From Oxalobacteraceae bacterium (lineage in GTDB: Bacteria > Pseudomonadota > Gammaproteobacteria > Burkholderiales > Burkholderiaceae_D): a stretch of 64,000 nucleotides of DNA. Both the position numbers and the translations under genes were made by a program. This document shows, in pieces, positions 1 through 10,612 of the stretch (position 1 is the stretch's first letter; every line of letters begins with the position of its first letter). The DNA is taken from NCBI GenBank assembly GCA_027490465.1, contig JAIXXZ010000051.1:1-64000 (forward strand), read 5' to 3'. Under the pieces are notes generated by a model. That model made no database searches. It worked only from the letters and a program-made list of their open reading frames with translations, and had not been told where the DNA came from.

Positions 1-752
1 ATCTCGCCGCCAGCATCGATAGCAATCCACCCGCCGCGCACCACATCAGCATCACAATCCCAGTCGGGCAGTACATGTCGAACTCGTCCATCGTGCTCAT
101 GCACTTGCGGACGGTGCGTGTGCCCATGAATCATCAGCGTCACGGCATACGCACCAAATAGGCGCGCTATCTCTCCTTCATTGACATCCATGATGGCCAT
201 GGGCTTGTCGCGCTGCGCCTGACGGCTACCTTCGCGCATACCGCTGATGATGGCCTTGCGTTCCGCAAGCGGACGAGCGAGAAATGCGTGCTGCCATTCG
301 GGATCGCGCACTTGTGAACGGAACGCCATGTAGGAAGTATCGTCCGTGCATTGCGCATCACCATGCAGCAGCAGCATGCGTTTTTCTGCGATCTCGGCGA
401 CATGCGGCTCGCTGAGCAGGTGCATGCCACAAGCTGTTGCGAAAGTTTCACCGACTAGAAAATCCCGATTGCCTGCGATCCAATAGATGGTGACGCCGTG
501 ATCGCTTACCCTGCGCAGCGCATGAATCACCTCGCGGTGAAAGGGGTCTTCAAGATCATCATCGCCAGCCCAGTATTCGAAAATATCACCCAGCAAATAC
601 AGCGTCTTGGTCTTGAGCGCGTGATCACGCAGAAAACCGAAAAACATCTCGGTTGTCTTCGGAAGATCAGGACTCAGATGCAGGTCTGAAACGAACAGCG
701 CGAGGGTTTCAGATTGAACTGCAAGTGACGTACTTATGGGAGATGTGCTCAT
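1..752 (-). CDS. lpxH: UDP-2,3-diacylglucosamine diphosphatase LpxH (3' end off the window)
   Basis: Reverse-strand translation from ATG at 752: MSTSPISTSLAVQSETLALFVSDLHLSPDLPKTTEMFFGFLRDHALKTKTLYLLGDIFEYWAGDDD...GNRDFLVG...LMIHGHTHRPQVHEHD; calcineurin-like phosphoesterase motifs (SDLHL, GDIFEYWAGDD, GNRDF, HGHTHRP). Confidence 0.93.
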   Translation of the reverse strand, partial: MSTSPISTSLAVQSETLALFVSDLHLSPDLPKTTEMFFGFLRDHALKTKTLYLLGDIFEYWAGDDDLEDPFHREVIHALRRVSDHGVTIYWIAGNRDFLVGETFATACGMHLLSEPHVAEIAEKRMLLLHGDAQCTDDTSYMAFRSQVRDPEWQHAFLARPLAERKAIISGMREGSRQAQRDKPMAIMDVNEGEIARLFGAYAVTLMIHGHTHRPQVHEHDGRVRHVLPDWDCDADVVRGGWIAIDAGGE

Positions 753-769
753 CGTTCAGGGCTTGCGCC

Positions 770-1258
770 TTAGACGATTTCTGCTTTTTCGATGATAACG
801 TCTTCAGTAGGCACGTCGGAGAACATACTGCGGCGACCGGTATCAACCTTACCGATCTTATCAACGACCTCAGTACCCGACGTAACTTTGCCAAACACGC
901 AATATCCCCAGCCATCCGAGCCTGGATAATTCAGGAAATCATTGTCACTTACATTGATAAAAAACTGTGCGCTGGCAGAGTGAGGATCTGATGTGCGAGC
1001 CATCGCGATCGTGTAACGATCATTGGTTAAGCCGTTGTTAGCTTCGTTTTCTACGGGATCTTCGGTAGGCTTTTGCCGCATGTCAGGTGAAAAACCGCCG
1101 CCCTGAATCATGAAGCCATCAATGACCCGATGAAAAATTGTGCCATCGTAGTGACCCGAATTCACATAACTCAAAAAATTTTCCACGGTCTTCGGTGCCT
1201 TGTCAGCATCGAGTTCTAGTGTGATCTGGCCGTGGTTAGTGGTGAGTAAAATGCTCAT
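770..1258 (-). CDS. ppiB: Peptidyl-prolyl cis-trans isomerase, cyclophilin type (cytoplasmic)
   Basis: 162 aa; [44 protein letters not shown] cyclophilin motifs, no signal peptide. Confidence 0.92.
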   Translation of the reverse strand: MSILLTTNHGQITLELDADKAPKTVENFLSYVNSGHYDGTIFHRVIDGFMIQGGGFSPDMRQKPTEDPVENEANNGLTNDRYTIAMARTSDPHSASAQFFINVSDNDFLNYPGSDGWGYCVFGKVTSGTEVVDKIGKVDTGRRSMFSDVPTEDVIIEKAEIV

Positions 1259-1283
1259 AATGTTCCTTGAAAAAATAAAAAAA

Positions 1284-1850
1284 TTATTCGATGACAGTGA
1301 CAGACTGAATCACAACTCTGGGGCTCGGCAGGCCGTCCGCGCCCGGTTTTACCCGCTGAATTTTTTCGACCACCTCTGTGCCCGAGATGACCTTGCCAAA
1401 CACTGCATAGCCCCACCCATCGCGGCCAGGCCAGTCAAGAAAGCCATTATCCTCGGCGTTGATGAAAAACTGCGCTGTGGCGGAGTCCGGGTCGCTGGTG
1501 CGTGCCATTGCGATGGTGTATCGCTTGTTTTTTAGGCCATTTTTAGATTCAATCTTGATAGGATCTCGCGTCGGCTTTTCCTGTAATTTTTCATCAAATC
1601 CACCGCCCTGAATCATGAAGCCAGAGATAATTCTGTGAAAAGTTGTGCCGTTATAAAAACCCTCGCGGACATATTCAAGAAAATTTTTAACGGTAATAGG
1701 GGCTTTTGAAGGATTAAGCTCGATCACCATCTCGCCCATGCTGGTTTTCATTGATACTTTGGGTGGGTTATCTGCATAAACGAGACAGGATAGGCTGCTC
1801 ATGAACCCGATAAAGAGCCAGCGCATCAGATAACGACGTATCAGCAGCAT
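1284..1850 (-). CDS. ppiA: Peptidyl-prolyl cis-trans isomerase, cyclophilin type with N-terminal signal sequence
   Basis: 188 aa; N-terminal hydrophobic segment then cyclophilin motifs [32 protein letters not shown]. Confidence 0.88.
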   Translation of the reverse strand: MLLIRRYLMRWLFIGFMSSLSCLVYADNPPKVSMKTSMGEMVIELNPSKAPITVKNFLEYVREGFYNGTTFHRIISGFMIQGGGFDEKLQEKPTRDPIKIESKNGLKNKRYTIAMARTSDPDSATAQFFINAEDNGFLDWPGRDGWGYAVFGKVISGTEVVEKIQRVKPGADGLPSPRVVIQSVTVIE

Positions 1851-2056
1851 TTGTTTTCCTTCAGTATGAAAAAACGGGTCATCTAGTGCAGCGGTCGCGG
1901 GGTGGGTATTGCTTCAATGTTATACTGCGCCAAAGCCGCATTTTAACAAAGACGGTCCGCAAAATTTTGGCAACACTATGAGTCAGTGACCTCAGCTGCA
2001 CCGGGTCATAGTGGTCCGCTCACGGGGACATCAGCTACACCACTTCCAGATCATTC

Positions 2057-3445
2057 ATGAGTGTTCTTAGAATTTACAACACGCTGGCGCGTGACAAGGA
2101 AGTATTTTCTCCGATAGAGCCGGGCAAGGTGCGCATGTACGTATGCGGCATGACCGTCTATGATTTTTGTCATCTCGGGCATGCGCGCGTCATGGTGGTG
2201 TTCGACATGGTGCAGCGATGGCTTCGCGAGCAACAGTACGAAGTCACCTACGTTCGTAATATCACTGACATTGACGACAAAATCATTCGTCGTGCCGTCG
2301 AAAACAAGGAATCCATCACTGCACTCACCAACCGCTACATCGCTGCAATGAATGAAGATGCCGATGCCTTGGGCGTGCAGCGACCAGATCATGAGCCACG
2401 CGCCACCGCCTATGTGCCACAAATGCTCGAGCTGATCGGTAAACTCGAAGCGCGTGGTTTGGCTTATCAGGCATCGGATGGTGATGTGAATTTTTCGGTT
2501 CGTGATTTTGAAGGCTACGGCAAGCTCTCCGGTAAATCGCTGGATGACTTGCGCGCGGGTGAGCGGGTTGATATTGATAGCGCCAAGCGCGATCCGCTTG
2601 ACTTTGTTCTTTGGAAATCGGCACGCGAGACAGAACCCGACGAGGTCAAGTGGGCATCGCCCTGGGGCGCTGGACGTCCTGGCTGGCATATTGAATGCTC
2701 TGCGATGTCTTGTGATCTGCTGGGTGAACGATTTGACATTCACGGTGGTGGTCAGGATCTGCAATTTCCCCATCACGAAAATGAGATTGCGCAGTCCGAA
2801 GGCGCGCATGCGAATACCTTCGTCAACTACTGGATGCACAATGGTTTTGTGCGAGTTGATGACGAAAAAATGTCCAAATCACTGGGCAATTTTTTTACAA
2901 TTCGTGAAGTCCTCAAGAAATTTGATGCGGAAGTCGTTCGTTTCTTTATTCTGCGTGCGCATTACCGCAGCCCGCTGAATTACTCCGATGTGCATCTTGA
3001 AGATGCCCGCACCGCGCTGACCCGCCTGTACACTGCACTTAAAGAAACCGCACCTGACGCCTTGCAGCTGGATTGGAGCGAAGCTCACGCACAACGTTTC
3101 GCTGAAGCGATGAATGATGACTTCAACACCCCGATTGCCATCGCCGTGTTGTTTGATCTGGTCACTGAGGTCAATCGCCATCATTCGCCTGCGATGGCGC
3201 GGCAGCTCCGTGGTCTGGGGGCAGTGCTGGGTTTGCTTGTGCGCGAACCTCAGGCTTTCCTTCAAGGCGTTGCAGCGGCCGGTGGTCTTGGTGATGAAGA
3301 GGTAGCGGCGCAGATTGCGGCGCGTGCGCAGGCTAAGAAAGACAAGAATTTTACCGAGGCTGACCGTATTCGTGGCGCCTTGCTCGAGCAGGGAATTGTT
3401 CTGGAAGACAAACCCGGTGGTTTCACCGAATGGCGAAGGGCGTAA
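2057..3445 (+). CDS. cysS: Cysteinyl-tRNA synthetase
   Basis: 462 aa; [58 protein letters not shown] motif. Confidence 0.97.
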   Translation: MSVLRIYNTLARDKEVFSPIEPGKVRMYVCGMTVYDFCHLGHARVMVVFDMVQRWLREQQYEVTYVRNITDIDDKIIRRAVENKESITALTNRYIAAMNEDADALGVQRPDHEPRATAYVPQMLELIGKLEARGLAYQASDGDVNFSVRDFEGYGKLSGKSLDDLRAGERVDIDSAKRDPLDFVLWKSARETEPDEVKWASPWGAGRPGWHIECSAMSCDLLGERFDIHGGGQDLQFPHHENEIAQSEGAHANTFVNYWMHNGFVRVDDEKMSKSLGNFFTIREVLKKFDAEVVRFFILRAHYRSPLNYSDVHLEDARTALTRLYTALKETAPDALQLDWSEAHAQRFAEAMNDDFNTPIAIAVLFDLVTEVNRHHSPAMARQLRGLGAVLGLLVREPQAFLQGVAAAGGLGDEEVAAQIAARAQAKKDKNFTEADRIRGALLEQGIVLEDKPGGFTEWRRA

Positions 3446-3449
3446 ATCC

Positions 3450-4091
3450 ATGGCGACTAAGTTAGATCCGCTGTTTGTGCCCGATTATTGGGAAAACGCC
3501 AAGTCCGAGCTGATGCGGCGGGACCGCATCATGAAGAAACTCATCCCTCGTTTTGGGGACCTGCAGCTGGTTGGGCGAGGTGATCCCTTTGTGACTCTGG
3601 CGCGTTCCATTGTCGGGCAGCAGATTTCTGTGATTGCGGCGCAGACGGTCTGGGAGCGTATGCTGGTGGTGTGTCCAAAAATGACGCCAGCACAAGTGAT
3701 ACGGCAGGGGCAGGTGAAACTCGCTGGCTGCGGTTTGTCTAAACGTAAGGTGGAGTACTTGCTGGATCTTGCCGCTCATTTTCGTGACGGCAGCGTCCAT
3801 GCAAAAGACTGGTCTTCGATGGAAGACGAAGACGTTATCGCTGAGCTGATCCAGATTCGCGGTATCGGCCGCTGGACCGCCGAGATGTTCCTGATTTTTA
3901 ATCTCTTGAGACCCAACATCTTGCCGCTGGATGATGTCGGACTGCTTAGGGGTATCAGCGTCAACTATTTTTCCGGTGAGCCCGTCTCCCGCAGCGATGC
4001 GAGGGAAGTCTCGGCCAACTGGGAGCCTTGGCGCACCGTCGCCACTTGGTACCTGTGGCGTAGTCTAGATCCGGTACCGGTAGAATACTGA
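3450..4091 (+). CDS. DNA-3-methyladenine glycosylase II (HhH-GPD family)
   Basis: ATG at 3450 in the 3315..4091 frame; LARSIVGQQISVIAAQTVWERM, ELIQIRGIGRWTAEMFLIF (HhH), PLDDVGLLRG. Confidence 0.85.
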   Translation: MATKLDPLFVPDYWENAKSELMRRDRIMKKLIPRFGDLQLVGRGDPFVTLARSIVGQQISVIAAQTVWERMLVVCPKMTPAQVIRQGQVKLAGCGLSKRKVEYLLDLAAHFRDGSVHAKDWSSMEDEDVIAELIQIRGIGRWTAEMFLIFNLLRPNILPLDDVGLLRGISVNYFSGEPVSRSDAREVSANWEPWRTVATWYLWRSLDPVPVEY

Positions 4092-4173
4092 TTGATTCGA
4101 TGCAAGAATGCTACTATCCTTGGCGCCGAAAACAGCGCCCCGAAAGCAATTGCCAGGATGACAAGGAGTTAAT

Positions 4174-5148
4174 GTGAGCAAAATCACCTTCCTCAGCTTT
4201 GAGCAGCCGATCGCAGAGCTCGAGTCCAAAATCGAAGAGTTACGTTTCGTTCAGGAAGACTCAGCCGTCGATATCAGCGAAGAAATCGACCGTCTCTCTC
4301 AAAAGAGTCAGCAACTCACCAAAGACCTCTATGCCAAGCTGACACCCTGGCAGGTATCGCAAATCGCCCGTCATCCACAGCGTCCGTACACCATGGATTA
4401 CGTGAACGAGATCTTCACGGATTTTCATGAGCTGCATGGTGACCGCACTTATGCTGATGACCAATCCATTGTTGGTGGTCTTGCGCGTTTCAATGGTCAG
4501 TCGTGCATGGTTATCGGTCATCAAAAAGGGCGCGATACCAAAGAGCGCGCGATGCGTAACTTTGGCATGCCCAAACCCGAGGGTTATCGTAAAGCCCTGC
4601 GTCTGATGAAGGTCGCCGAAAAATTCAATTTGCCTGTGTTTACTTTCGTGGATACCCCCGGCGCTTTTCCTGGTATTGATGCTGAAGAGCGTGGGCAGTC
4701 CGAGGCGATCGGCCACAATCTGTATGCGATGGCAGAGTTGAAGGTGCCACTGATCGCCACCATCATTGGCGAAGGCGGCTCTGGCGGCGCGCTGGCGATT
4801 GCTGTTGGTGATTCGGTGCTCATGCTGCAGTATTCGACTTACTCGGTCATCTCGCCTGAAGGTTGCGCCTCCATTCTCTGGAAAACAGCCGATCGAGCAT
4901 CCGATGCAGCTGAAGCGCTCGGCCTCACGGCGCATCGCCTAAAGGCACTGAACCTGATCGACAAGATCATCAACGAACCGCTGGGTGGTGCGCACCGCGA
5001 TCCCAAGCAAATGGCCGTGCTGCTCAAGCGGGCTCTGGCCGATTCTCTTCGTCAGGTCCAGGGTTTGAAGACCAAGGAGCTTCTGGCCGCGCGTCATGAA
5101 AAGCTAATGAGCTATGGCAAATTCAAGGAAATCGCCTCCGCTGAGTAA
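4174..5148 (+). CDS. accA: Acetyl-CoA carboxylase carboxyltransferase subunit alpha
   Basis: 324 aa; [60 protein letters not shown]. Confidence 0.97.
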   Translation: MSKITFLSFEQPIAELESKIEELRFVQEDSAVDISEEIDRLSQKSQQLTKDLYAKLTPWQVSQIARHPQRPYTMDYVNEIFTDFHELHGDRTYADDQSIVGGLARFNGQSCMVIGHQKGRDTKERAMRNFGMPKPEGYRKALRLMKVAEKFNLPVFTFVDTPGAFPGIDAEERGQSEAIGHNLYAMAELKVPLIATIIGEGGSGGALAIAVGDSVLMLQYSTYSVISPEGCASILWKTADRASDAAEALGLTAHRLKALNLIDKIINEPLGGAHRDPKQMAVLLKRALADSLRQVQGLKTKELLAARHEKLMSYGKFKEIASAE

Positions 5149-6517
5149 TTCCACACCCGCACTGGATGCGGTATTTCAACGCGCGCTGGAAGACATTCTG
5201 GCGCGCGTTGTTGTTTCTGACCGTATCGCACTCGCTTACAGTGGTGGTCTCGATTCGACGGTGCTGCTGCATCTCGCGGCCGCTGCCTGCAAGCAGCGTG
5301 GCATCAGCCTGTTGGCCTTTCATGTTCATCATGGCTTGAGTCCTAACGCAGACCGTTGGCTTGCACATTGCGAGGAGCAGTCGCAGCAAGCAGGTGTGGC
5401 GTTCCTTGCACGCCAAGTGCAAATCAATCCCCATGACAAGCTCGGTATCGAGCAAGCCGCACGACTGGCTCGATACGATGCACTCGCCGACATGTGTACC
5501 TCAAACGATGTAACGCTATTGCTCACTGCGCATCATCAGGATGATCAGGCTGAAACAGTCGTGCTGCAGTTATTACGTGGGGCAGGTTTACCCGGTCTAT
5601 CGGCGATGGCCATGCTGCAGTCCGAACACGCATTATTAGGCGCTGGTATCGCATTGGGCAGACCATTGCTTGAGATGACGCGCGCCGACCTTGAACTATG
5701 GGCGGATACGAATGCGATAAAGCATATCGTGGATGAATCTAATGACGACCTACGTTTTCGTCGTAATGAAGTTCGTCATCAGTTGATGCCGCTGCTCGAC
5801 CAACAACTGCCCGGCGTACAAAAGTCGATTGCTCGCAGCGCGCGTCATCTGCAGACCGCACGGCGTCTGTTGGATGAGCTGGCGGCGATTGATTTGCAGT
5901 CCTGTGGTGATGCGGATTCGCTGGTCATCGATCGACTACGTCAGCTGAGTGATGATCGCCTCGACAATTTGCTGCGTTACTGGTTAAAGCAGTGTGGTGC
6001 CGATCACTATCCCAGTGATGCACAGTTGTACCAACTGCGCGAGCAGATGCTGCACGCTCGTGATGATGCGCATCCCTTGCTTGCGCTGTGTGGTCTCACG
6101 CTGGAGCGCGACTCAGGCCATCTGTTGGCGAGACACGCCGAACCGCTACCAATAAATTTACCCTCGGAGATGCTGCTGCACTGGCAAGGCGAATCCGAGA
6201 TCGCCATACCGGCGTGGCAGGGCAGTCTGGTATTTGATTCTGCCCCCGGCCCAGGGTTGGACAGAGCGCAGCTCTTGCAGGGGCCACTGCGGTTGCGTCC
6301 TCGCGGCGGTGGCGAACGTCTCAAGCTCGACTCCAATCGCCCCTCGCGCACGCTGAAAAACCTATTTCAGGAGTCCGATGTGCCTGTACGTGACAGACTC
6401 TGGCTGCCATTGCTGTACCTTGGTGATGAACTGATATTTGCCGCCGGTCTGGGCATGGATGTGAGAGCAGGGCGTACCAGCGAGGGCGTACGCCTGCGTT
6501 GGCAGCGACAAGACTGA
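5114..6517 (+). CDS. tilS: tRNA(Ile)-lysidine synthase
   Basis: [12 protein letters not shown]-loop motif, [21 protein letters not shown]-terminal [10 protein letters not shown]...TLKNLFQE. Start codon may differ; overlaps the accA 3' end. Confidence 0.92.
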   Translation: MANSRKSPPLSNSTPALDAVFQRALEDILARVVVSDRIALAYSGGLDSTVLLHLAAAACKQRGISLLAFHVHHGLSPNADRWLAHCEEQSQQAGVAFLARQVQINPHDKLGIEQAARLARYDALADMCTSNDVTLLLTAHHQDDQAETVVLQLLRGAGLPGLSAMAMLQSEHALLGAGIALGRPLLEMTRADLELWADTNAIKHIVDESNDDLRFRRNEVRHQLMPLLDQQLPGVQKSIARSARHLQTARRLLDELAAIDLQSCGDADSLVIDRLRQLSDDRLDNLLRYWLKQCGADHYPSDAQLYQLREQMLHARDDAHPLLALCGLTLERDSGHLLARHAEPLPINLPSEMLLHWQGESEIAIPAWQGSLVFDSAPGPGLDRAQLLQGPLRLRPRGGGERLKLDSNRPSRTLKNLFQESDVPVRDRLWLPLLYLGDELIFAAGLGMDVRAGRTSEGVRLRWQRQD

Positions 6518-6611
6518 TGCAGCTCAAGACCGCTTCACGTCATCTATTTGTCATTCCGCATTGCAACATGTAAAATCGTGGGTTTTCCCGGCTCAATTTC
6601 CCTTCTCAGAA

Positions 6612-7862
6612 ATGGCTTTATTCGTACACAAATACGGCGGCACATCGATGGGCTCAACCGAGCGCATCAAGAACGTCGCGCGACGCGTCGCCAAATGGCA
6701 TGACGCTGGGCATCAGGTGGTGGTTGTCCCTTCAGCCATGTCGGGCGAGACCAATCGACTGCTCGGCCTCGCAAAAGAAATTACCGGTCAACCCGATCCG
6801 CGTGAACTTGACATGCTGGCCTCTACAGGTGAGCAGGCATCGGTGGCGCTGCTGGCCATTGCACTGCAGGCCATCGGCAAGCAGTCAGTCTCGTACACGG
6901 GCTGGCAAGTGCCGATCGTGACGGATAACGCGTACACCAAAGCCCGTATTCAATCGATCGACGATGTTCGCGTTCGTAAAGATCTCGATGCAGGTCGTAT
7001 CGTGATCATCACGGGTTTCCAGGGCATCGACGGCGAGGGCAACATCACTACACTGGGTCGTGGTGGTTCAGACACTTCAGCAGTCGCGGTAGCCGCAGCA
7101 ATGAAAGCCGCCGAGTGCCTGATCTACACCGACGTCGATGGCGTCTACACGACGGACCCGCGCGTGGTTTCAGATGCGCGTCGCCTGAAGTCGGTGACCT
7201 TTGAGGAAATGCTCGAAATGGCCTCGCTCGGCTCCAAGGTCCTGCAGATCCGATCGGTTGAATTTGCAGGTAACTACCGGGTACCGACCCGCGTGTTGTC
7301 CTCGCTGACCGACCCGCTGACACCGCTGGACGAAGAAGCTCGCTCCGGCACACTGATTTCGTTTGAGGAAGACACCCACATGGAACAAGCCACCATTACC
7401 GGCATAGCCTTCAATCGCGACGAAGCGAAAATCACTGTCATGGGCGTGCCTGATCGTCCTGGCATTGCCTATCAAATTTTGGGTCCGATATCGGATGCCA
7501 ATATCGAAGTCGACATGATTATTCAAAATCAGTCAGTAGATGGCAAAACTGATTTCACTTTCACCGTGCCGCGCGGTGACTATGAAAAATCGCTGAAGAT
7601 CATTGATGGCGAAGTCAAACAGCACCTCGGTGCCAGCAATGTGGTGGGTGACGCGAAGGTATCGAAAGTCTCCGTCGTTGGCGTCGGCATGCGCAGTCAT
7701 GTCGGTATCGCCTCGCAAATGTTCCGCACCTTGTCGGAAGAGAGCATCAATATTCAGATGATTTCCACCTCCGAGATCAAGATCTCGGTGCTGATCGATG
7801 AGAAGTACATGGAGCTCGCTGTCAGAGCGCTGCACAAGGCCTTTGGGCTGGAACAGGGCTGA
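6612..7862 (+). CDS. lysC: Aspartate kinase
   Basis: In-frame ATG at 6612: MALFVHKYGGTSMGSTERIKNVARRV; ACT domains at the C terminus (VSVVGVGMRSHVGIASQMF, ISTSEIKISVLI). Confidence 0.95.
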   Translation: MALFVHKYGGTSMGSTERIKNVARRVAKWHDAGHQVVVVPSAMSGETNRLLGLAKEITGQPDPRELDMLASTGEQASVALLAIALQAIGKQSVSYTGWQVPIVTDNAYTKARIQSIDDVRVRKDLDAGRIVIITGFQGIDGEGNITTLGRGGSDTSAVAVAAAMKAAECLIYTDVDGVYTTDPRVVSDARRLKSVTFEEMLEMASLGSKVLQIRSVEFAGNYRVPTRVLSSLTDPLTPLDEEARSGTLISFEEDTHMEQATITGIAFNRDEAKITVMGVPDRPGIAYQILGPISDANIEVDMIIQNQSVDGKTDFTFTVPRGDYEKSLKIIDGEVKQHLGASNVVGDAKVSKVSVVGVGMRSHVGIASQMFRTLSEESINIQMISTSEIKISVLIDEKYMELAVRALHKAFGLEQG

Positions 7863-7967
7863 TTTACCAAGCTTTTCGTGGTGATAGCCCGGTTTCATTG
7901 ACCAAAAGGCAGCAGAAAGCTATCATCCCAGTCTTTGCCGCTGTGGGTAACTCACCCGCCGGCAAGT

Positions 7968-8061
7968 GGAGACCTGGCCGAGTGGTCGAAGGCACTTCCC
8001 TGCTAAGGAAGCATATGGGCTTAAACCTGTATCGAGGGTTCGAATCCCTCGGTCTCCGCCA
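7968..8061 (+). tRNA. tRNA-Ser (anticodon GCT), with encoded CCA
   Basis: GGAGACC acceptor pairs with GGTCTCC; anticodon stem-loop TTCCCTGCTAAGGAA (GCT at 8002-8004); long variable arm; T-arm CGAGGGTTCGAATCCCTCG; ends GCCA. Confidence 0.95.
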
Positions 8062-8214
8062 GCAATACTAAAAATGCCCGCTGCTAAGCGGGCATTTTGT
8101 TTTCAGGCGGAGCCATTGATGTCCCTGCGGACCTCGCGTGAGAGATTCGAAGGGCTTGGCTTGCAAGCCAAACCGCGGCCTGCAGTATGTAGGCGAATCC
8201 CTCGGTCTCCGCCA
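8057..8214 (+). repeat. Structured repeat copy 1 (immediately 3' of tRNA-Ser), ending in a 21-bp tRNA 3'-end duplication
   Basis: Shares CGCCAGCAATACTAAAAATGCCCGCTGCTAAGCGGGCATTTT...GGCGGAGCCA..GATGTCCCTGCGGAC..TCGCGTGA...ATTCGAAGGGCTTGGCTTGCAAGCCAA with 9524.. and 16581..; CGAATCCCTCGGTCTCCGCCA occurs at both 8041-8061 and 8194-8214. Confidence 0.88.
8071..8098 (+). terminator. Rho-independent-type hairpin downstream of tRNA-Ser
   Basis: AAAATGCCCGC-TGCTAA-GCGGGCATTTT, followed by T-rich sequence. Confidence 0.75.
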
Positions 8215-8636
8215 AGTACCTTTTTTCAAATCTTCAATCCTTCAAATCTTTGGATTTAACGTATTGATCTGATTGATTTTTTTCTTCCAAAGCTTTCCCC
8301 GTTCTTGAAGAAAGTCACGCTTTGATGGGGTACTCGAACTGTTGAGACGGCTTTCTGCTCAAAGCCTCTTGACTTAGCAAGTTCAGAACCTGAATTTGAA
8401 CCGTACCGATTGCACGCGATTTTCGTGTTCGAGCGCAGCGACGGTGGCTGTCGCCTTGCACACAGAGCATCGCAGTTCTATCCACCTGCAAGACTTGGCA
8501 TACCTTTGCCGCTCTTGTCTGCCTTTAGCGGCAAGTGGATGCCGCTCAGCGTCGAAATCCCTTGTGTTCTGGCGATTTATGGCCTGGCATCGATTTTGCA
8601 GCGAAAGAATTCAGTTTTTTCGAATTTTTCTTCGCT

Positions 8637-9386
8637 ATGACAATTAACGGTTTGAACGTTCAGCGGCAGGCGTTAAATAGCCTTGGATACCAAGGTGGGC
8701 CGGCGCATGTGGCAAAACTTAAAGACTCCCTCGCAGAGGTGAAAATCCGGACTACATCGGATTGCAGCGTATCAATCTCTCCAGAGGCTCAAGCCTTGTA
8801 TGAGAAGGCCCGTGCTGTAGATGTGACCACACAACGGAAAGTGATAGCCTCCCCACCTTCTGAGCCAACGGGTGGTACCCCAGCACAACCTGAATTAAGT
8901 TTTGATCAGTTCGTTGAACGGTCCATCCGTATGGCGTGTGACTATTACGGTAATGAGCCCGGCGAACCCATTCATATATCGAAGTTCGCAGAAAAAGCGC
9001 AGCGTGCACTGCAGGATGCGTCGACCCGGGTCCAGTCGAAGTTGGCGAATGCTGGAATTGCCCTCGACCCTCCGATTGAATTAGCACCAGACGTCGCCGG
9101 TACGGGGATACGGGTTGGCCCTCATCCATTGCGAGAGAAGATTCAAGCCTTAATTAACGAAGATCCAAGTTTGGCCAATGATTACCGCGAAGCCATGCTG
9201 ATGCAAGCTAATGCGACTGACCTTCAGCAAGCCGAGAAGGCGCACTTGGCTTATTACGCGGCTTATGCGTCCGGTAGAGTGGATGAGGCGCAGCGAATCA
9301 TTGAGGCTTTGGCATCTGCGCCCCAGGCTGAATTGGTTCAGCGCTTTTCTCATTCCGGAATTGAGACGCGGACCAGATCGTTTTAG
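8637..9386 (+). CDS. Hypothetical protein
   Basis: ATG 8637: MTINGLNVQRQALNSLGYQGGPAHVAKLKDSLAEV...; long ORF, no recognised family. Confidence 0.6.
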   Translation: MTINGLNVQRQALNSLGYQGGPAHVAKLKDSLAEVKIRTTSDCSVSISPEAQALYEKARAVDVTTQRKVIASPPSEPTGGTPAQPELSFDQFVERSIRMACDYYGNEPGEPIHISKFAEKAQRALQDASTRVQSKLANAGIALDPPIELAPDVAGTGIRVGPHPLREKIQALINEDPSLANDYREAMLMQANATDLQQAEKAHLAYYAAYASGRVDEAQRIIEALASAPQAELVQRFSHSGIETRTRSF

Positions 9387-9523
9387 CTGTTTGCATACCC
9401 GCTGAAGAAGTCAATTCAAAGTCTGGATGGAATTTCAAACATGGTAGCGAATTAGAATCCCCGACCCCACCAGAAAGAGGGCGTCCAGAAACTTAGCCAT
9501 TTAGTGGGACTATCGTTTCTGCC

Positions 9524-9660
9524 CCGCCAGCAATACTAAAAATACCCGCTGCTAAGCGGGCATTTTTTTAGGCGGAGCCAGCGATGTCCCTGCGGACATC
9601 GCGTGAAGGGATTCGAAGGGCTTGGCTTGCAAGCCAAGCCCTGCAGGATGTAGGGAAATC
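9524..9660 (+). repeat. Structured repeat copy 2
   Basis: CCGCCAGCAATACTAAAAATACCCGCTGCTAAGCGGGCATTTTTTTAGGCGGAGCCAGCGATGTCCCTGCGGACATCGCGTGAAGGGATTCGAAGGGCTTGGCTTGCAAGCCAAGCCCTGCAGGATGTAGGG; matches copies 1 and 3. Confidence 0.88.
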
Positions 9661-9664
9661 TTGT

Positions 9665-10612
9665 TCACATTAAATCAATTGAATCTTGAATTCTTTCAAG
9701 AATATCTTTGAAATCTGGCTGCCCCTGGTAGTACAAGGCTTTAGTTTTTTTGAATTCCTGTGCAAACAACTGGCGCTCGTTTGGTCTTTCGAGAACGAAG
9801 GCAGGATTCTGGGCGATCACGATTTTATCTCCTGATCGGAATCGCTGAATTTTTCGATCTTGGTACGCTGGCTCTCTCATGAAAGCTTGCACATCTTCCA
9901 TTGATAGCAGGCAATAAACATCGTAGTAGTGCCTCAAGAAATTGGTTGGAAAAATTTTTGATTCGCCGAGTCGTCGGTATTTGGTTGAAATAGTTTGTAA
10001 TTTTTCAACAAAGGTATGCGTCGCTGCATAGCAGCGAACTTCCTTTGCACGGTTATCTATAATTTTTACAGCGCTGTCGTTTGCAGCCTGCCAGGCCCAG
10101 GAACTGATAGTCAGAGGTACATTGGGTGTCGTGTCATCAAAACCTAGCTCCAGCAGCACCCCATCCTTAACACCTTCGAGGATGGGTTGTGTGGATTGGT
10201 ACTGTAGTCTGATTCCAGCGCTGCGGAGTTGTTTTTCGTCGTCAAATGCGGTTTCTCTGCTCACACTCATGATGCCTGGGATGTTAATTTCAGCTGCCAG
10301 TTGAGCGTAGTACTCGCGACGCGATTCGACATGGGCTGGCTTATCATGATTGCGTCCGAATTTTACGTTTGAATCTTTGGGTGGTTCGATTCGTATGTCA
10401 ATATCCTCTGAGAACCGATGGATCACTCCATAGCCTTTGGATAGCGAAGTCCCGCCTTTGAGCTCGAAACAATAGCCCTGCGCCTGCAGGCCCCAAAGAC
10501 AATGCATGATCCAGTAATCTTTCTCTATCAGGGTGGGGGCAATACCCTGTTTATTCGAGACAGCAGCAATCAGTTGTTTGAAGTCAGGCAGGTCATGAAG
10601 GAATTTAGGCAT
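9665..10612 (-). CDS. AbiEii/AbiGii-type nucleotidyltransferase toxin
   Basis: ATG at 10612 (MPKFLHDLPDFKQLI...); IEKDYWIMHCLWGL, FELKGGTSLSKGYGVIHRFSEDIDIRIEPP is the AbiEii nucleotidyltransferase signature. Confidence 0.88.
   Translation of the reverse strand: MPKFLHDLPDFKQLIAAVSNKQGIAPTLIEKDYWIMHCLWGLQAQGYCFELKGGTSLSKGYGVIHRFSEDIDIRIEPPKDSNVKFGRNHDKPAHVESRREYYAQLAAEINIPGIMSVSRETAFDDEKQLRSAGIRLQYQSTQPILEGVKDGVLLELGFDDTTPNVPLTISSWAWQAANDSAVKIIDNRAKEVRCYAATHTFVEKLQTISTKYRRLGESKIFPTNFLRHYYDVYCLLSMEDVQAFMREPAYQDRKIQRFRSGDKIVIAQNPAFVLERPNERQLFAQEFKKTKALYYQGQPDFKDILERIQDSIDLM

Noticed and set aside
770-1850. Two adjacent cyclophilin genes as a novel tandem duplication
   Set aside because: One cytoplasmic and one exported PPIase side by side is a common betaproteobacterial arrangement near lpxH/cysS.
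2051-2839. 262-aa minus-strand ORF
   Set aside because: Antisense to cysS; a shadow ORF.
4261-4935. 224-aa minus-strand ORF
   Set aside because: Fully antisense to accA, no family motifs.
7966-8259. 97-aa ORF spanning tRNA-Ser and repeat copy 1
   Set aside because: It translates through the tRNA gene and the structured repeat; not a plausible protein.
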